Shown: piece after piece, positions 1 to 10,400 of the stretch
Position numbering within the stretch: the stretch's first letter is position 1
How the letters are laid out: the number at the start of each line of letters is the position of its first letter
NCBI GenBank assembly: GCA_027704905.1
Contig: CM051002.1
Coordinates: 14,509,739 to 14,573,738, forward strand
DNA length: 64,000 nt
DNA from: Muraenolepis orangiensis
Taxonomy: Eukaryota > Chordata > Actinopteri > Gadiformes > Muraenolepididae
Reading direction: 5' to 3'
Notes under the pieces: model-generated
What the model was told of the DNA's origin: nothing
Databases searched by the model: none
Seen by the model: only the letters and a program-made list of their open reading frames with translations
Position numbers and translations under genes: made by a program

Positions 1-423
1 TTAACGAGGCAGGTCTCTTCTTTTCAAGACCCCCTGCAATTTGCTTACAAAAAAAGGGAGTAGGTGTTGATGACGCATGACTTTTTATGCTTTGCAGTAT
101 TCACAGCCACTTGGAGACTATAGGAAGCTCGGTTAGGGGGCTTTTGATACAGCCCAGCCTCACCTCTCGGCAAACTAACTGGTTAATTAGAATTTACACA
201 GTTTCACCATTGCCTGGGTTATGTAATCTCCAGACCAGTATGTGATACTGAAGAATAACCATCCATCTTTAACCCCCATTTAATTACCAATGTACACAGC
301 TGTGTAGTGCAAGCAAGTCTCCTGGGGAAAATGTCGGATGACTTTGCGTCTAGAAGTACGGTAGAGACATATAAGGCTGCTGGTGTGACACAAATTACTT
401 CAACTTAAATGTTGGTATAACCA
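1..423. other. Unannotated single-copy sequence
   Basis: I see no open frame with homology, no RNA gene and no tandem repeat here. The stretch lies upstream of the LINE remnant. The 5' noncoding exon and promoter of camkv may lie here or outside the window, but nothing marks them. Confidence 0.4.
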
Positions 424-1290
424 AGGAACTAATTATTGACTTCAGGAAAACTAGGGAGGAATGGTAACCTCTGTTGTTAGTCAAGGTCAACAGGTGCAGA
501 TTGTTCAGCCTTGTAGACAATACACTGAAATGGAAAGAAAACTTCAATGCCATGTTTAAGAAGGCTCTGTCCCGGAAGTTCTCTCACGGGAAACTCAGAT
601 CCTTTGATGTTAGTAGGAAACTCCTACATGTCCAATATCAGAGAATTCTGTACATTAGTTGTCTTGTTTCTGACATAGTTTGTTGGGGGGGGGGGGGGGA
701 ACTGGAACTGGATCAACAAACAGATTAAGCAAGCAGGATTCAAAATTGGCAACAGCCCGGATTCGTTGAAGGCCATCATAGAATTGAGACCCAGAAATAA
801 GATGAGGACTATACTGCAATAGGATGGCCACCCTCTCCATTGTGTTTGTGATAGCCTTAGAAGCACCTTTAGCGGGTTATGCCACTGAACGTTTGGTGCC
901 TGCAGCTGTCAAGTTTTGTAACGACAAGATGAGGACTTTCCAGAGAGTTGTTTTCTTGTTATATTTGGAAGGGCTATTGATGTCTCAAAGTGTTTTTTTG
1001 GTATGCTCTTACTTAAATAATATAAAATAAATTAGCTATAAAGCTAACGCTGGCCTAATGGTTGCATTGTGCATGGCCCCTCTCAATTAAATGAATAAAG
1101 TCAACTAAACATGAGATGTCCATGCAGTGGCCCTTGTGGCTGGTCTTGCCTTGATGAGTGTTTGTTCATGAGTGTGTGGCGTTATTACTACTCTCACTAA
1201 TGTCTTTATGGTGTTTGTCTGTGTGGTGGCTAATGAAGTTTCCCTCTCGGGGGGGGGGGATTCAATTCAAAGTTCAATCAATCAATCAAA
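424..1290 (+). mobile_element. Decayed LINE (CR1/L2/Rex-like), 3' part of reverse transcriptase ORF plus tail
   Basis: Broken frames read in order like the C-terminal end of a fish CR1/L2-type LINE reverse transcriptase. An ELIIDFRKTR motif starts near 424, an LVDNTLKWKENFNAMFKKA block lies at 504-565, and KLRSFDVSRKLLHVQYQR lies near 590-640. A degenerate 'CWGG' lies near 683, interrupted by a 15-G tract, and an end similar to 'AVKFCNDK' lies near 906-930. Around 1,228-1,262 is a LINE-like tail (tttccctctcgggg, then gattcaa) followed by an (AATC)n run. Frameshifts and the homopolymer make it non-functional. The family is assigned from the protein pattern only; the exact clade is uncertain. 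Confidence 0.65.
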
Positions 1291-1589
1291 TCAAACAAAA
1301 GGTTCCATTGGGAATTATGACACGTGGCTATTGCTGTTCTCTCTCAATGTCAATATCGATTCAATGCATTGATTTTTTTTTGTCAATACCAGAGGTTGAG
1401 CACTATAGTTATATAAGTATAATTACTAGGTCCTATGTTTGCTGATAAATGGTCTGGCTCTCTTCTGTGAAGTAAACTATTATACTACTACTACTATTAT
1501 CTACAAGTTCCCTTACATTTACCTTACGAATGTTGAATAAATAAATACTTTTTTTGAAGTTAAGTTATCACAGGGTCTTGGCATTGTAT

Positions 1590-1870
1590 TCAAGATTAAA
1601 GAGACTTTATTTATCCCGAGAGAAATGAAGGTGCAACAGTTGAAACAGGGGGAATAAATGCACACAAAATATACTAATACCTAAAAACTAAATAACAACA
1701 AACTAAACTAAACTAAACTAAACTAAACTAGTATAAACAAAAATATAACTAAATGAAATCTAAATGTATTGACAGATGAATTGCACAATTTACGGTATTA
1801 TTACAGTAATACGTAGGTATATACAATACACAACAATACGTATAGTGCAAATTGGCAGTAATAAAATACT
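1590..1870 (-). mobile_element. LINE-type 3' tail, antisense, with (AAACT)n
   Basis: The sequence agactttatttatcccgag followed by agaaatgaaggtgcaacag resembles the reverse complement of the common fish retroposon end 'aattt-ccctcggg-ataaataaagt'. It continues into AT-rich sequence with an (AAACT)n run at about 1,700-1,731. No coding part of the element is present. It ends about 85 bases before the camkv start codon, so it may contribute to the proximal 5' region of that gene. Confidence 0.5.
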
Positions 1871-1955
1871 AATAAAATGGTATGTCATCCTGTTGTTGCC
1901 TTGTTGTTATGTGCACTTGTGTTGCGGGTGAGCAGCCGAGGGGGCGGGAGCCGCC

Positions 1956-2295
1956 ATGCCATTTGGGTGTCTGACACTTGGGGACAGGAAGGATTACAAT
2001 AATCCATCGGATGTGACCGACAAATATGACCTGGGACAGATTGTTAAAACGTGAGTACTCAAAATTCAACATACACGATGTTTCATTGGCCATTTGAACA
2101 GTACAAGTACAATGGAACGCTTACTCCCCATTCACCCCCATTACCATTCCCTCCTGCAGTATGAATTTATAAAACAATACTATAAAAAATATACTATATA
2201 CAATACAAAATGAACATAAAAAGAACAATATAGTGATGGATGATATTTACATGTTTTGAGTATACTCCACTGGGAACCTCATCACACAGGTAGAT

Positions 2296-2335
<40 letters not shown>

Positions 2336-2580
2336 GTGTTTATCTGTCCATTTTGGTTTTGCACTAGTTCTCAAATTGTATCATTACTGTTTCTCTCAAG
2401 AGAGGAGTTCTGCGAGTTGTTCCGGGCGAAGGACAGGAATACACTCAAAATGTACAGCTGTAAAAAGTTCCTAAAAAAGGATGGAAGAAAAGTGAGGAAA
2501 GCTGCCAAGAATGAGATTATGATCTTGAAGATGTAAGTATTGAGTGCATTATTATGATGATGATGATGATGATGCTGATG

Positions 2581-2618
<38 letters not shown>

Positions 2619-5232
2619 CTGTACATATGCAAATATATATGTGTGTGTATATATATATGATTTACATATATATATATATCTATAATTATGTATTCACAGC
2701 ATATTGACTACTTGCTGCTGATATTCCTCTCCATTTTCTTCATTTATCTTATTCCTCCACTTCCTTTTCCCAAGGGTAAAACATCATAACATCCTCCAGC
2801 TGGTGGATACCTTTGAAACCAAGAAAGAGTACTTCCTCTTTGTGGAAATGTGAGTATTACTGGAGGAAAGGTAGCGATAAACAAGCCTCCTTGCTGGTCA
2901 TTATAAGTATCTGTATCGGGCTGTACAAAACCAAAGACTTATTTGTTGTGTTTCGGAACATGATGTGAAACGTTTTGCCCCCTACGGATATAGACTTTAC
3001 TGGGGTAGGTGTTTAACCTGATGGACCATGTTTCAGTGCTACGGGCAGAGAGGTGTTTGACTGGATCCTAGACCAAGGCTACTACTCTGAGAGGGACACC
3101 AGTAATGTGGTGAGGCAGGTGTTGGAAGCCGTGGCCTACCTGCACTCTTTGAAAATTGTCCACAGAAACCTGAAGGTATGCGACGCACTGCTGACACCTA
3201 GTGGTGAAGAACAACATGTTGTTTTGTTTACCACGTGACCAATCATCCAGCAGATCGTTCGACATAGGTGCGCCTTTAATGTGCTGCAGCCACTTCAATG
3301 GATTGAGTTCATTTGTATGTTTATTCCAGCTGGAGAATTTGGTGTACTTTAATCGTCTGAAGCACTCCAAAATTGTTATCAGTGACTTTCAATTAGCAAA
3401 GTTGGAAAATGGACTCATTAAAGACCCATGTGGCACTCCGGAATATCTTGGTAAGGGTCCAAATATACTATTCTAATGTAGTTGTACACTAACAGATCAC
3501 CAATAATTGCAGGTACAATGAATCCTTTGAATGTCAATTTATGCTGTGCTCTACTACTCTACACTACTATATGCTATTTTGTTTTCTCTCAGCTCCGGAA
3601 GTGGTTGGGAGACAGAGGTATGGAAGGCCTGTTGACTGTTGGGCCATTGGAGTCATTATGTATATACTGTAAGTTTGCTTTTATGTAAGACCTATAACGC
3701 ATATATATCTATATATCTATATATCTATAGATAGATATATATATCTATATCTATAGATATATATCTATATCTATAGATATAGATATATACACACACACAT
3801 ACAAGATACAAGTTTCCCCTCTGTTCGTGAAGTGAATTGTTTTAATCTAGATGTCTTAACAGTTTGTCTGGAAACCCTCCGTTCTATGATGACGCCGAAG
3901 AGGGGGACTTCGACAACCGTGACAAGAGCCTCTTTCTGAAGATCCTGTCAGGGGACTATGAATTCGATTCACCTTACTGGGATGACATTTCAGACTCTGG
4001 TATCAGTTACATACAGTATACTAACAGGACAATAGGAATTACTCCTATGTGTCTTTAAGTTTGCATCAATTGAATGAATGTTAAGTTTTATATTTATTTC
4101 TTGTTTTGTTCTTCAGCCAAGAATCTAGTGGCATCTCTGTTGGAAGTGGATCAAGATCAGCGACTAACTGCACAAGAGGCTATCAGTCATGAATGGTACA
4201 AAATATTGGTCTACTTCTACTCTGATGCATTGAAACATCATAAATAGGAATATGAATTTGAATGGTTTTTCAATCTTCATGCAATTATTTGTGTAATAAT
4301 AGTGTTACAATGTTTAAACCTTTGAAAAGCCTATTGAAAGTTTAAAGTTCTCCTAGAGGCCTAATAAGACATCAACAACAACAAAATAGCTTTTAGTTCC
4401 TGACAATGAGATGCTGATTGCAAAATCTGTTCAAAATCGGTGCTACATCCGTTCATGATTGGCCATAGTCATTTAGCTTAATAGCTTTGTTAGCTTTCGT
4501 GAATTTCATCAGCATTGCAATACAAGTTAATGTCATTGTTCAGGATGATATAACCGAGGAATAACAGCAAAATAATATTGTCTATGGCATAGGCTATTCT
4601 TCAGATCATTACCTAACTATATGTTTCCCCTCATTTTATCAGGATATCTGGGAACGCAGCCTCAGATAAGAATATCAAGGATGGAGTTTGTGCACAAATA
4701 GAGAAGAACTTCGCTAAAGCCAAGTGGAAGGTATTCCTCTATTTCCTTAAAGAAGTATTTTTTTCCACTGGAAAGTAGGGCTTTTCATAAAACCGGGCTC
4801 TCTATGCAGTAGAAAGGCACACAATCTTTTTTTAATTATAGCAGGCAAAAGTGTTTTTGCTCCCGAAAACAAATTCGCGAAACTGAATGCTGGTAAAATG
4901 GAGGGAATTGATCATTGTTTATTTGCATATAATCCCCACATTGTAATGGTACGAAGCAAATTATTCTTTAAAAAAAAACACAAACAATGACTCCAGTGTG
5001 TCAGGACAAGAAGTGGATTACTAACCCTGGCTTGTTGACCCTCTCACAGAAAGCCGTACGGGTAACCACCCTCATGAAGCGACTTCGGGCCCCGGAGCAG
5101 GGTGACTCCGCAGCCTCCAGCCCCACCACGGGGGCCGCTGCCGGATCCCTCACATCCAACAGTAGTCCCGCTCCGCCCATCTCCACCCCGGGGACCGCCT
5201 CCACCAGCATGGACGCTTCCACCAAGGAATAG
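1956..5232 (+). CDS. camkv: CaM kinase-like vesicle-associated pseudokinase (CAMKV), 10 coding exons
   Basis: Exons: 1956-2050, 2401-2532, 2775-2849, 3037-3175, 3330-3450, 3593-3668, 3863-3999, 4117-4195, 4643-4730, 5050-5232. They sum to 1,125 nt (374 residues plus stop) in one frame with GT-AG borders. The start is ATG in a strong GCCGCC context and gives MPFGC, as in mammalian CAMKV; Cys5 is a plausible palmitoylation site (inference). The protein kinase fold spans about residues 24-286. The glycine loop is degenerate and the ATP lysine is present (YSCKKF, K53). The catalytic loop reads HRN (143-145) instead of HRD. The metal site reads DFQ (166-168) instead of DFG. APE (188-190) is intact. 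Residues about 311-334 (AKWKKAVRVTTLMKRLRAPE) form a basic amphipathic calmodulin-binding segment. The family has no kinase activity, binds Ca2+/calmodulin, associates with synaptic vesicles and the plasma membrane, and supports dendritic spines. The tail after the CaM site is a short Ser/Thr/Pro/Ala-rich stretch, much shorter than in the roughly 500-residue mammalian protein. Confidence 0.95.
2096..2265 (-). repeat. Interspersed repeat family R, copy 1 (camkv intron 1)
   Basis: It shares an ordered set of motifs with copies at 16,447-16,660 and 40,655-40,895: aagtacaatggaacgctta, then a gcagtatgaa-like block, an AT-rich actatatac block, taaaaagaacaat and gatggatgata. On the minus strand, copy 3 ends in tandem 'aatcttg' units after 'aaataaaa', which is the usual look of a retroposon 3' end, so the minus strand is taken as the sense strand. 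The family name is unknown to me. Confidence 0.6.
2300..2336. repeat. (TA)n/(TG)n microsatellite in camkv intron 1
   Basis: A run of alternating TA of about 28 bases passes directly into (TG)n. It lies about 65 bases upstream of the exon 2 acceptor. Confidence 0.9.
2552..2615. repeat. (ATG)n-(ATT)n trinucleotide repeat in camkv intron 2
   Basis: About seven ATG/ATGATG units are followed by about twelve ATT units, beginning only 20 bases after the exon 2 donor. An AT-rich tail with (TA)n and (TG)n continues to about 2,690. Confidence 0.9.
3697..3798. repeat. AT-rich palindromic (ATATCT/AGATAT) repeat in camkv intron 6
   Basis: Alternating 'atatct' and 'agatat' units make this hundred-base tract strongly self-complementary, with several CTATAG centres. 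It ends in (CA)n and lies upstream of the exon 7 acceptor. Confidence 0.85.
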
Positions 5233-6020
5233 GTTCCAGACACACACACACACTGGCGTCATCGTCCAGGCACCCGCCGGGCCCGGGCACGGGAGAGATG
5301 CAATGGGCAGACATCAGCACAAACACTGGGAGACTAGACAAGACACGACAAGACCCACAAACAAGAAGAAGGGGGGGGGGGGGGGTAGTTTGTTTACAGA
5401 AAGACATGCAACATGATGATTTAATGTATAAGCTATTCTAGTGTTGCCTTTTTCTTTCTTTCACATGCAGCAGTAGGCCTATGGCCAAGCAGTACATTTT
5501 GGCCTTTTAGGCCAACTTAATGTTTTTTCCTCTCTGTTATTTCCCGAGGTGACTCTAATGTAGAGATGTTTTTGTTTAGTTTCCTGTAGGTCTTGTTGAA
5601 ACTCTTAGCCGCTGAGTTACTGTAAAAGGGTCCTGTGATGTTTAGGTTACATGTGTCTTTTTATCATTTTTTTCACAAAATATTTTGATCGTTTTATTGG
5701 GGGATCTATTATAGCTGATATTGATGTGTTGTCCTGTAGCTACTTGTTTAGAGTCTGTATTCCTTTTTTTGTATATTGTATTATTATTATTGTGTTTCTA
5801 TGTGGATTTTTTTTTATTGTATTGTATTTTTATTATGGTATTTGGCGGATTTTAGCTGAGCGAAATATTTATTAATGTGCTTGTGACTCAATCAATTTTG
5901 TAATTGCTGAAACTGTTATTTTCTCGCATTTTACAAGAAATGTAGTCTTATCTCCACACAGGAACTTAAACATGTAACAAAGCATTGATATACATAATAA
6001 ACAACTGAATATGCCTATTG
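5233..6020 (+). other. camkv: camkv 3' UTR with probable poly(A) signal
   Basis: Noncoding sequence follows the camkv stop. The first canonical AATAAA that I see lies at 5996-6001, so the transcript plausibly ends near 6,015-6,025. The UTR contains a 15-G tract at 5371-5385 and a T-rich stretch at 5,640-5,880. No open frame here resembles a known protein. Confidence 0.6.
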
Positions 6021-6059
6021 ATGATATTCTCTTTTATGTATATACATATGTTATACATT

Positions 6060-6262
6060 GGGCGGCAGGATTGCTCAGTCTGCTGGGACGCCTGGGCACT
6101 GCCGAGGTGCCCTTGAGCAAGGCACCTGACCCCTAGAACCCTAGGCGCTGTATATACAATAGCTGCCTACTGCTCCTAATACTAGGTTGGGTTAAATGCA
6201 GAGAAACACATTTCACTGTGTGTGTACATGTATGTGGGAAATAAAGAGGATTCAATCCTCCA
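6060..6262 (+). mobile_element. tRNA-derived SINE, copy 1
   Basis: The body matches the copy at 53,325-53,555 block for block: cactgccgaggtgcccttga, gcaaggcacc, a gctgcctactgctcctaat block, gggttaaatgcagagaaaca, then a tgtgtgtacatgtatgtg-like block and aataaagagg. The 5' end keeps an A-box-like 'ttgctcagtctg', but the B-box part is missing. The element lies between the camkv poly(A) signal and the rbm6 promoter. Confidence 0.75.
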
Positions 6263-6639
6263 AATTGAGACTAGATGTATATATTTTACAGCATCCAAAC
6301 GCAATTATATTCAAAAGTTGAATGACCACAGTGTCAAGGAAATGCATTGTAAGCTACAAAACTTTAAAAAAATAAACTGAACAGTATGTAGAAGACAACA
6401 TAGGCCTAGGCTAACGACACAAAGGCCTAGATAGGTCTAGACATGACTAAACACACACACATGTCTATAACAACTTTAATAAAGGCTTACTGTGTGTTAG
6501 TAATATGCACGTTTACTTACTTGTTCTTTGCATTTCAGGCCAAACAATAAACAGTATTCAAATATATTGTTAAGAAGAAAATAAATAATAAATAATGTCC
6601 AAAAATAAATAAAACATAATTAATGACATAGGGAAGGGC
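6263..6639. other. AT-rich intergenic spacer between camkv and rbm6
   Basis: Low-GC sequence with short (CA)n and several AATAAA-like words. I see no gene or further mobile element. A minor downstream poly(A) site for camkv is possible. Confidence 0.4.
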
Positions 6640-6806
6640 CACTGGAACTCGCGCAGCTCTGATAAAACTACAACTCCCAGTGTACCTACTAAACTACGCC
6701 AGACGTCGCCGTCACTCCCGGAAAAAGTGGGCTCGGCTCCATTTTAAAGCATTCCGTGTACGCCGAATTCGACCACTGCGTTGACCAAGCGGAGTATATA
6801 ATACAG
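6640..6806 (+). promoter_or_regulatory. rbm6: rbm6 promoter and noncoding exon 1
   Basis: There is no TATA box at a sensible place. ACTACAACTCCCAG at 6667-6680 matches the ZNF143/STAF binding motif, GACGTC at 6702-6707 is a CRE-like palindrome, and CCGGAA at 6718-6723 is an ETS core. Such clusters are typical of housekeeping promoters. Exon 1 probably starts around 6,725-6,750 and ends at 6806 before GTAGGT. The first coding exon starts at about 7422 after a CAG. No upstream ATG precedes the start codon within that second exon. Confidence 0.65.
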
Positions 6807-7421
6807 GTAGGTCTTTACACTGAAATATCCCGTTGATAGTATAGTGCAATTCATAAGGTTATACTATGAGCTATTGCTGCTTCACTGCAAGGTTAAGAAC
6901 CCGTTATTGCTAACGATAGCCAACAATTTAACGCTAGCCGCTGACCTCATTCGTCCGATATTTGGTCATGACGTACACTACAATCACATATCTGTAATGT
7001 CGCTCATGGTATTCATTATTCTATTCTCACAAATCGCATGGCTACGGCTAATAAAATGAATACTGCGACACTTCGTTATTCACAGTAGGCCTGATGACCT
7101 ACCGTCGCAGGTCGTATGTCTGCGGGCGGATATTCATCAACCGCCATTGTGTGTTTGCATTGGCAAAGATCAGAATAAGCCTTCTGTGTGATCGACCATT
7201 GATCCTTATTTTATATTTATCTGCATGACCAGATCTATACAAAGTCTGAAATACGGTGTAGACCATCTGCTAACGCAGTGAAGTTAACCCGCCAGTTGCA
7301 GTAAACAATGAAGCCATAGTCCTAGATGTAGCAGAAGCAAAGCTGGATGTGTTTAACTCGTGGTAGCTTTGCCTGTTTCCCCCCCCAATATGTGAAATTG
7401 TGGTCAACGCTTTTGTACCAG
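6807..7421. other. rbm6: rbm6 intron 1
   Basis: The intron lies between noncoding exon 1 and the first coding exon, with donor GTAGGT and acceptor TACCAG. It contains no recognisable gene or repeat apart from a short C tract near 7,380. Confidence 0.55.
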
Positions 7422-7457
7422 GTGATAGACTGTGGAGAACAACAGAACTGTAGAAAC

Positions 7458-10400
7458 ATGTGGGATGGACCGGGGCAAGGACCACGAGGGGGGGCATCCT
7501 TTCGGTAAGGATGCATTTGTAACGTGTTGGTGTTTAGTGCTTGTTTTCATTTGCGCTGCAACACAGTCTCAGTTTGTGTATTTTGTGAGTTGAAATCCGT
7601 CTAATCACATACGGACCGTGGAGCGTGGACTTGTATCTTTTAATATTATCTTTTTTAATGATCGTTTCACTTGTGTAGTCTTTGTTAATACTGCAGGTGT
7701 ATTTCAGCTTGGCGTGTGTGTGTTAACCATACTCATGTGTATTCCAGTGGTGATCGTCGTGGAGACATGTTTGGGGGCAGAGATGGTCCCATGCCGGACT
7801 TTAGAGGCAGGGATGGCATGAACATGGGTCTAATGGGTAATATGGGCCAGAGACCTCAGGATCTACCACCTATGGACATGAGGAGGATGGATGGGCCCAA
7901 CGCAAGAGGTCATGGGGGCCGTGGGGGTGACGTGGAAACTCATGAAATGCGAGGTAGAGGCCAAAACAGCGATTCATTCAGACCTGGAGAAGAGCCAAAC
8001 TTCAACATGAGGAGGCAAGAAACCATTCAAGACAAGCTTCTGAATCAATCTAATTTCGGTGGTAGGAACTCTCCAAACATGGATGAGAGAGGTACGCCAT
8101 CACGGGAGCAAAACAACAGGTTCATGGATATGAGAGACAGGGACATGAGAGACAGGGATATGTGTCGGGGAGACATGCCCAGGTTCAACAACCAAAACAT
8201 GGATGGCAGAAGGTCGTTTCCCATGGACCGGATGGAGAGGAACGATGGCTTTAGAGACATGCGTGATGGGCCTCAGGAGGGCATGGATGACATTGACGGT
8301 GGTCGCCTGGACATGCCCTCAAACGAGAGAAGGATGATGGGGTTCGATAGAAGAGGGGGGCCTTCCTTCCAGTCTAGAGGAGGATTTGATTCAGATATGG
8401 ACTTTAGAAATCGCCCTGGACCAGTAAATGACTTTCGGGGTAGGGATAGATCTCCCTTGCGTTTTGGGAACAATAATAATCGTCCGTTGGATAGGTCACG
8501 GTCAGACATGCCCCCAGATGCTGGTAACCCTCAACGACGGGGTCCAGAAGATTCACGTGGAGAGGGGGAATTTTTGGATGGTTCACTAATGGACTATAGA
8601 AGTGGTGAAGAAATGACCCTGGCTGAAGAATGGAAGAACCGTAACAAGCAGAAAACCCCATCATTTTCAAATGCAAGTAAAGGACTAGAAGGCTTAACAG
8701 ACAAAAGTGGACCTTTAGGTTTTGGTAGAGGAGGAATTTTGCCCGATCCATCACCATTTAAAGGCCACGATAGGCCGTTAATGGAATTCCCTGGAAAAGA
8801 CATTGGCTTCCAACGTGGCGGCCTCTTTGGTGCCATGGATCTGCCAGTAGTTGGCAGCAAACCACCAAGCAACCTTCCTTTCCCAGTAATGAATCCACCT
8901 CAGGGCCCACTCGCTGTAGAGAACAAGGGTAAACCATGGCTTGGCATGAAGGATCCCAAGCAGCCTCAAAGTACATCAAGTCTTCTTCAAAGGCCCACTT
9001 ACAATCAAGAGAAAAATATGCCACCCCCGGGTTTTAAGGGGCCGAGTGATTGTTTCACAGGACCAAATAATACACCACAAAGTCAAGGACCTGAAGGGAT
9101 CAAGATTGCTACCGAACGCGAATTCCAAAGTAGCACTGCAGTACAGGGCAGGGACCAAGACTACAGGGACATTGATTATAGAACAGGATCTACAAGGGCG
9201 TTTGAGTTTAAACAGGAGGATTTTCCAAGACCCGATAAACTTCTGAAAGAGTCCAAACCCACCCCTCCTACGAAGTTTAGTGACTCTGGCTCTCAGGTCA
9301 GTTTAAATGTTTTTTTGCCATTGGTTTTGTCAAAGTTATCAAAGGTAATGGTTGCAAATGAAGACATTTCTTCCTGTCTAATCTATTTCCACCTAAAATG
9401 TGTGCGCAAAAGGATCAAGACTACAGGAGTGCGTCAATGGAGGACAAAGTTTCCAATACGATATCTATAGTTGGCATCCCAAAAACTGCCACGATGGAGC
9501 AGGTACGATTTTTATTTTTTGTTGCACTCTCATAAATGTTCAGCTGTAATGTAGTTTTCCTTCGTATTAACACTCCACTAATAAATTATTTTGCAGATTC
9601 TTGGTGCCTTTGCGGTTCGCGATGGAGTGTCAATGCAGGGGATGAAAATCAAAAGTGTTGTTCCAGGTGAGAAATACGTTTCTGTATGCAACAGTTTTTT
9701 CCCTCTGGGCAAACGACAATACGCCCCATTGTACCTCGATATATTCCGCCTATACGATACTCGAACCTTCGCATTCCTCTTTTCTAAAGCTTCTTTGCTG
9801 CTTTTTTTCCCGGTCTTGGTGTTAACTTCGCTCGATTTTTTTGTTTTGTACGAGAGTTGGTATTGTTGTTGTAGCAGTCCCATCTTTCATTTCTGAGAAT
9901 ATAGGGTCATTTTCGGCTGTCTCAGAGATTTCCTCAACACGGCAACAATGTAAAACATACTTGATGTCAGTCACCAGTGGTTCACTACATTGTGTTTTGC
10001 ATGAATCACATGGTTGGCTAACGAGAGAGAGAGTGGTCACTGTCGGAGGACGTCAAGCAGATTACACTGATAGTGTTTCTCATTGTTTTATGGGTCCCTT
10101 ATCTAGTGTCCCTTTTTGGGATTAACAGTTTATTGTATCGTAAAAAGGTTGCCATTAAAGTTGCCTCACCCTTCCTTCAAGATCCAATTTCTTAAGAGAT
10201 CGGAAACGTCAACAATATCCTCATTTAGCAAAAGTAACGGATAGATTTAACCTCTGGCAACATTTTCAAATTCTCGGGCCAAAATCTTTGTCTGCTGGGC
10301 TACCATATATTGGCCGTAGCTGGGTTCGGGATATCTGTCGGCAAAGGCTTGGCTATCATGCATCTTGTCATCGTTAAGTCAGATGTGCAGTGAACAGTCG

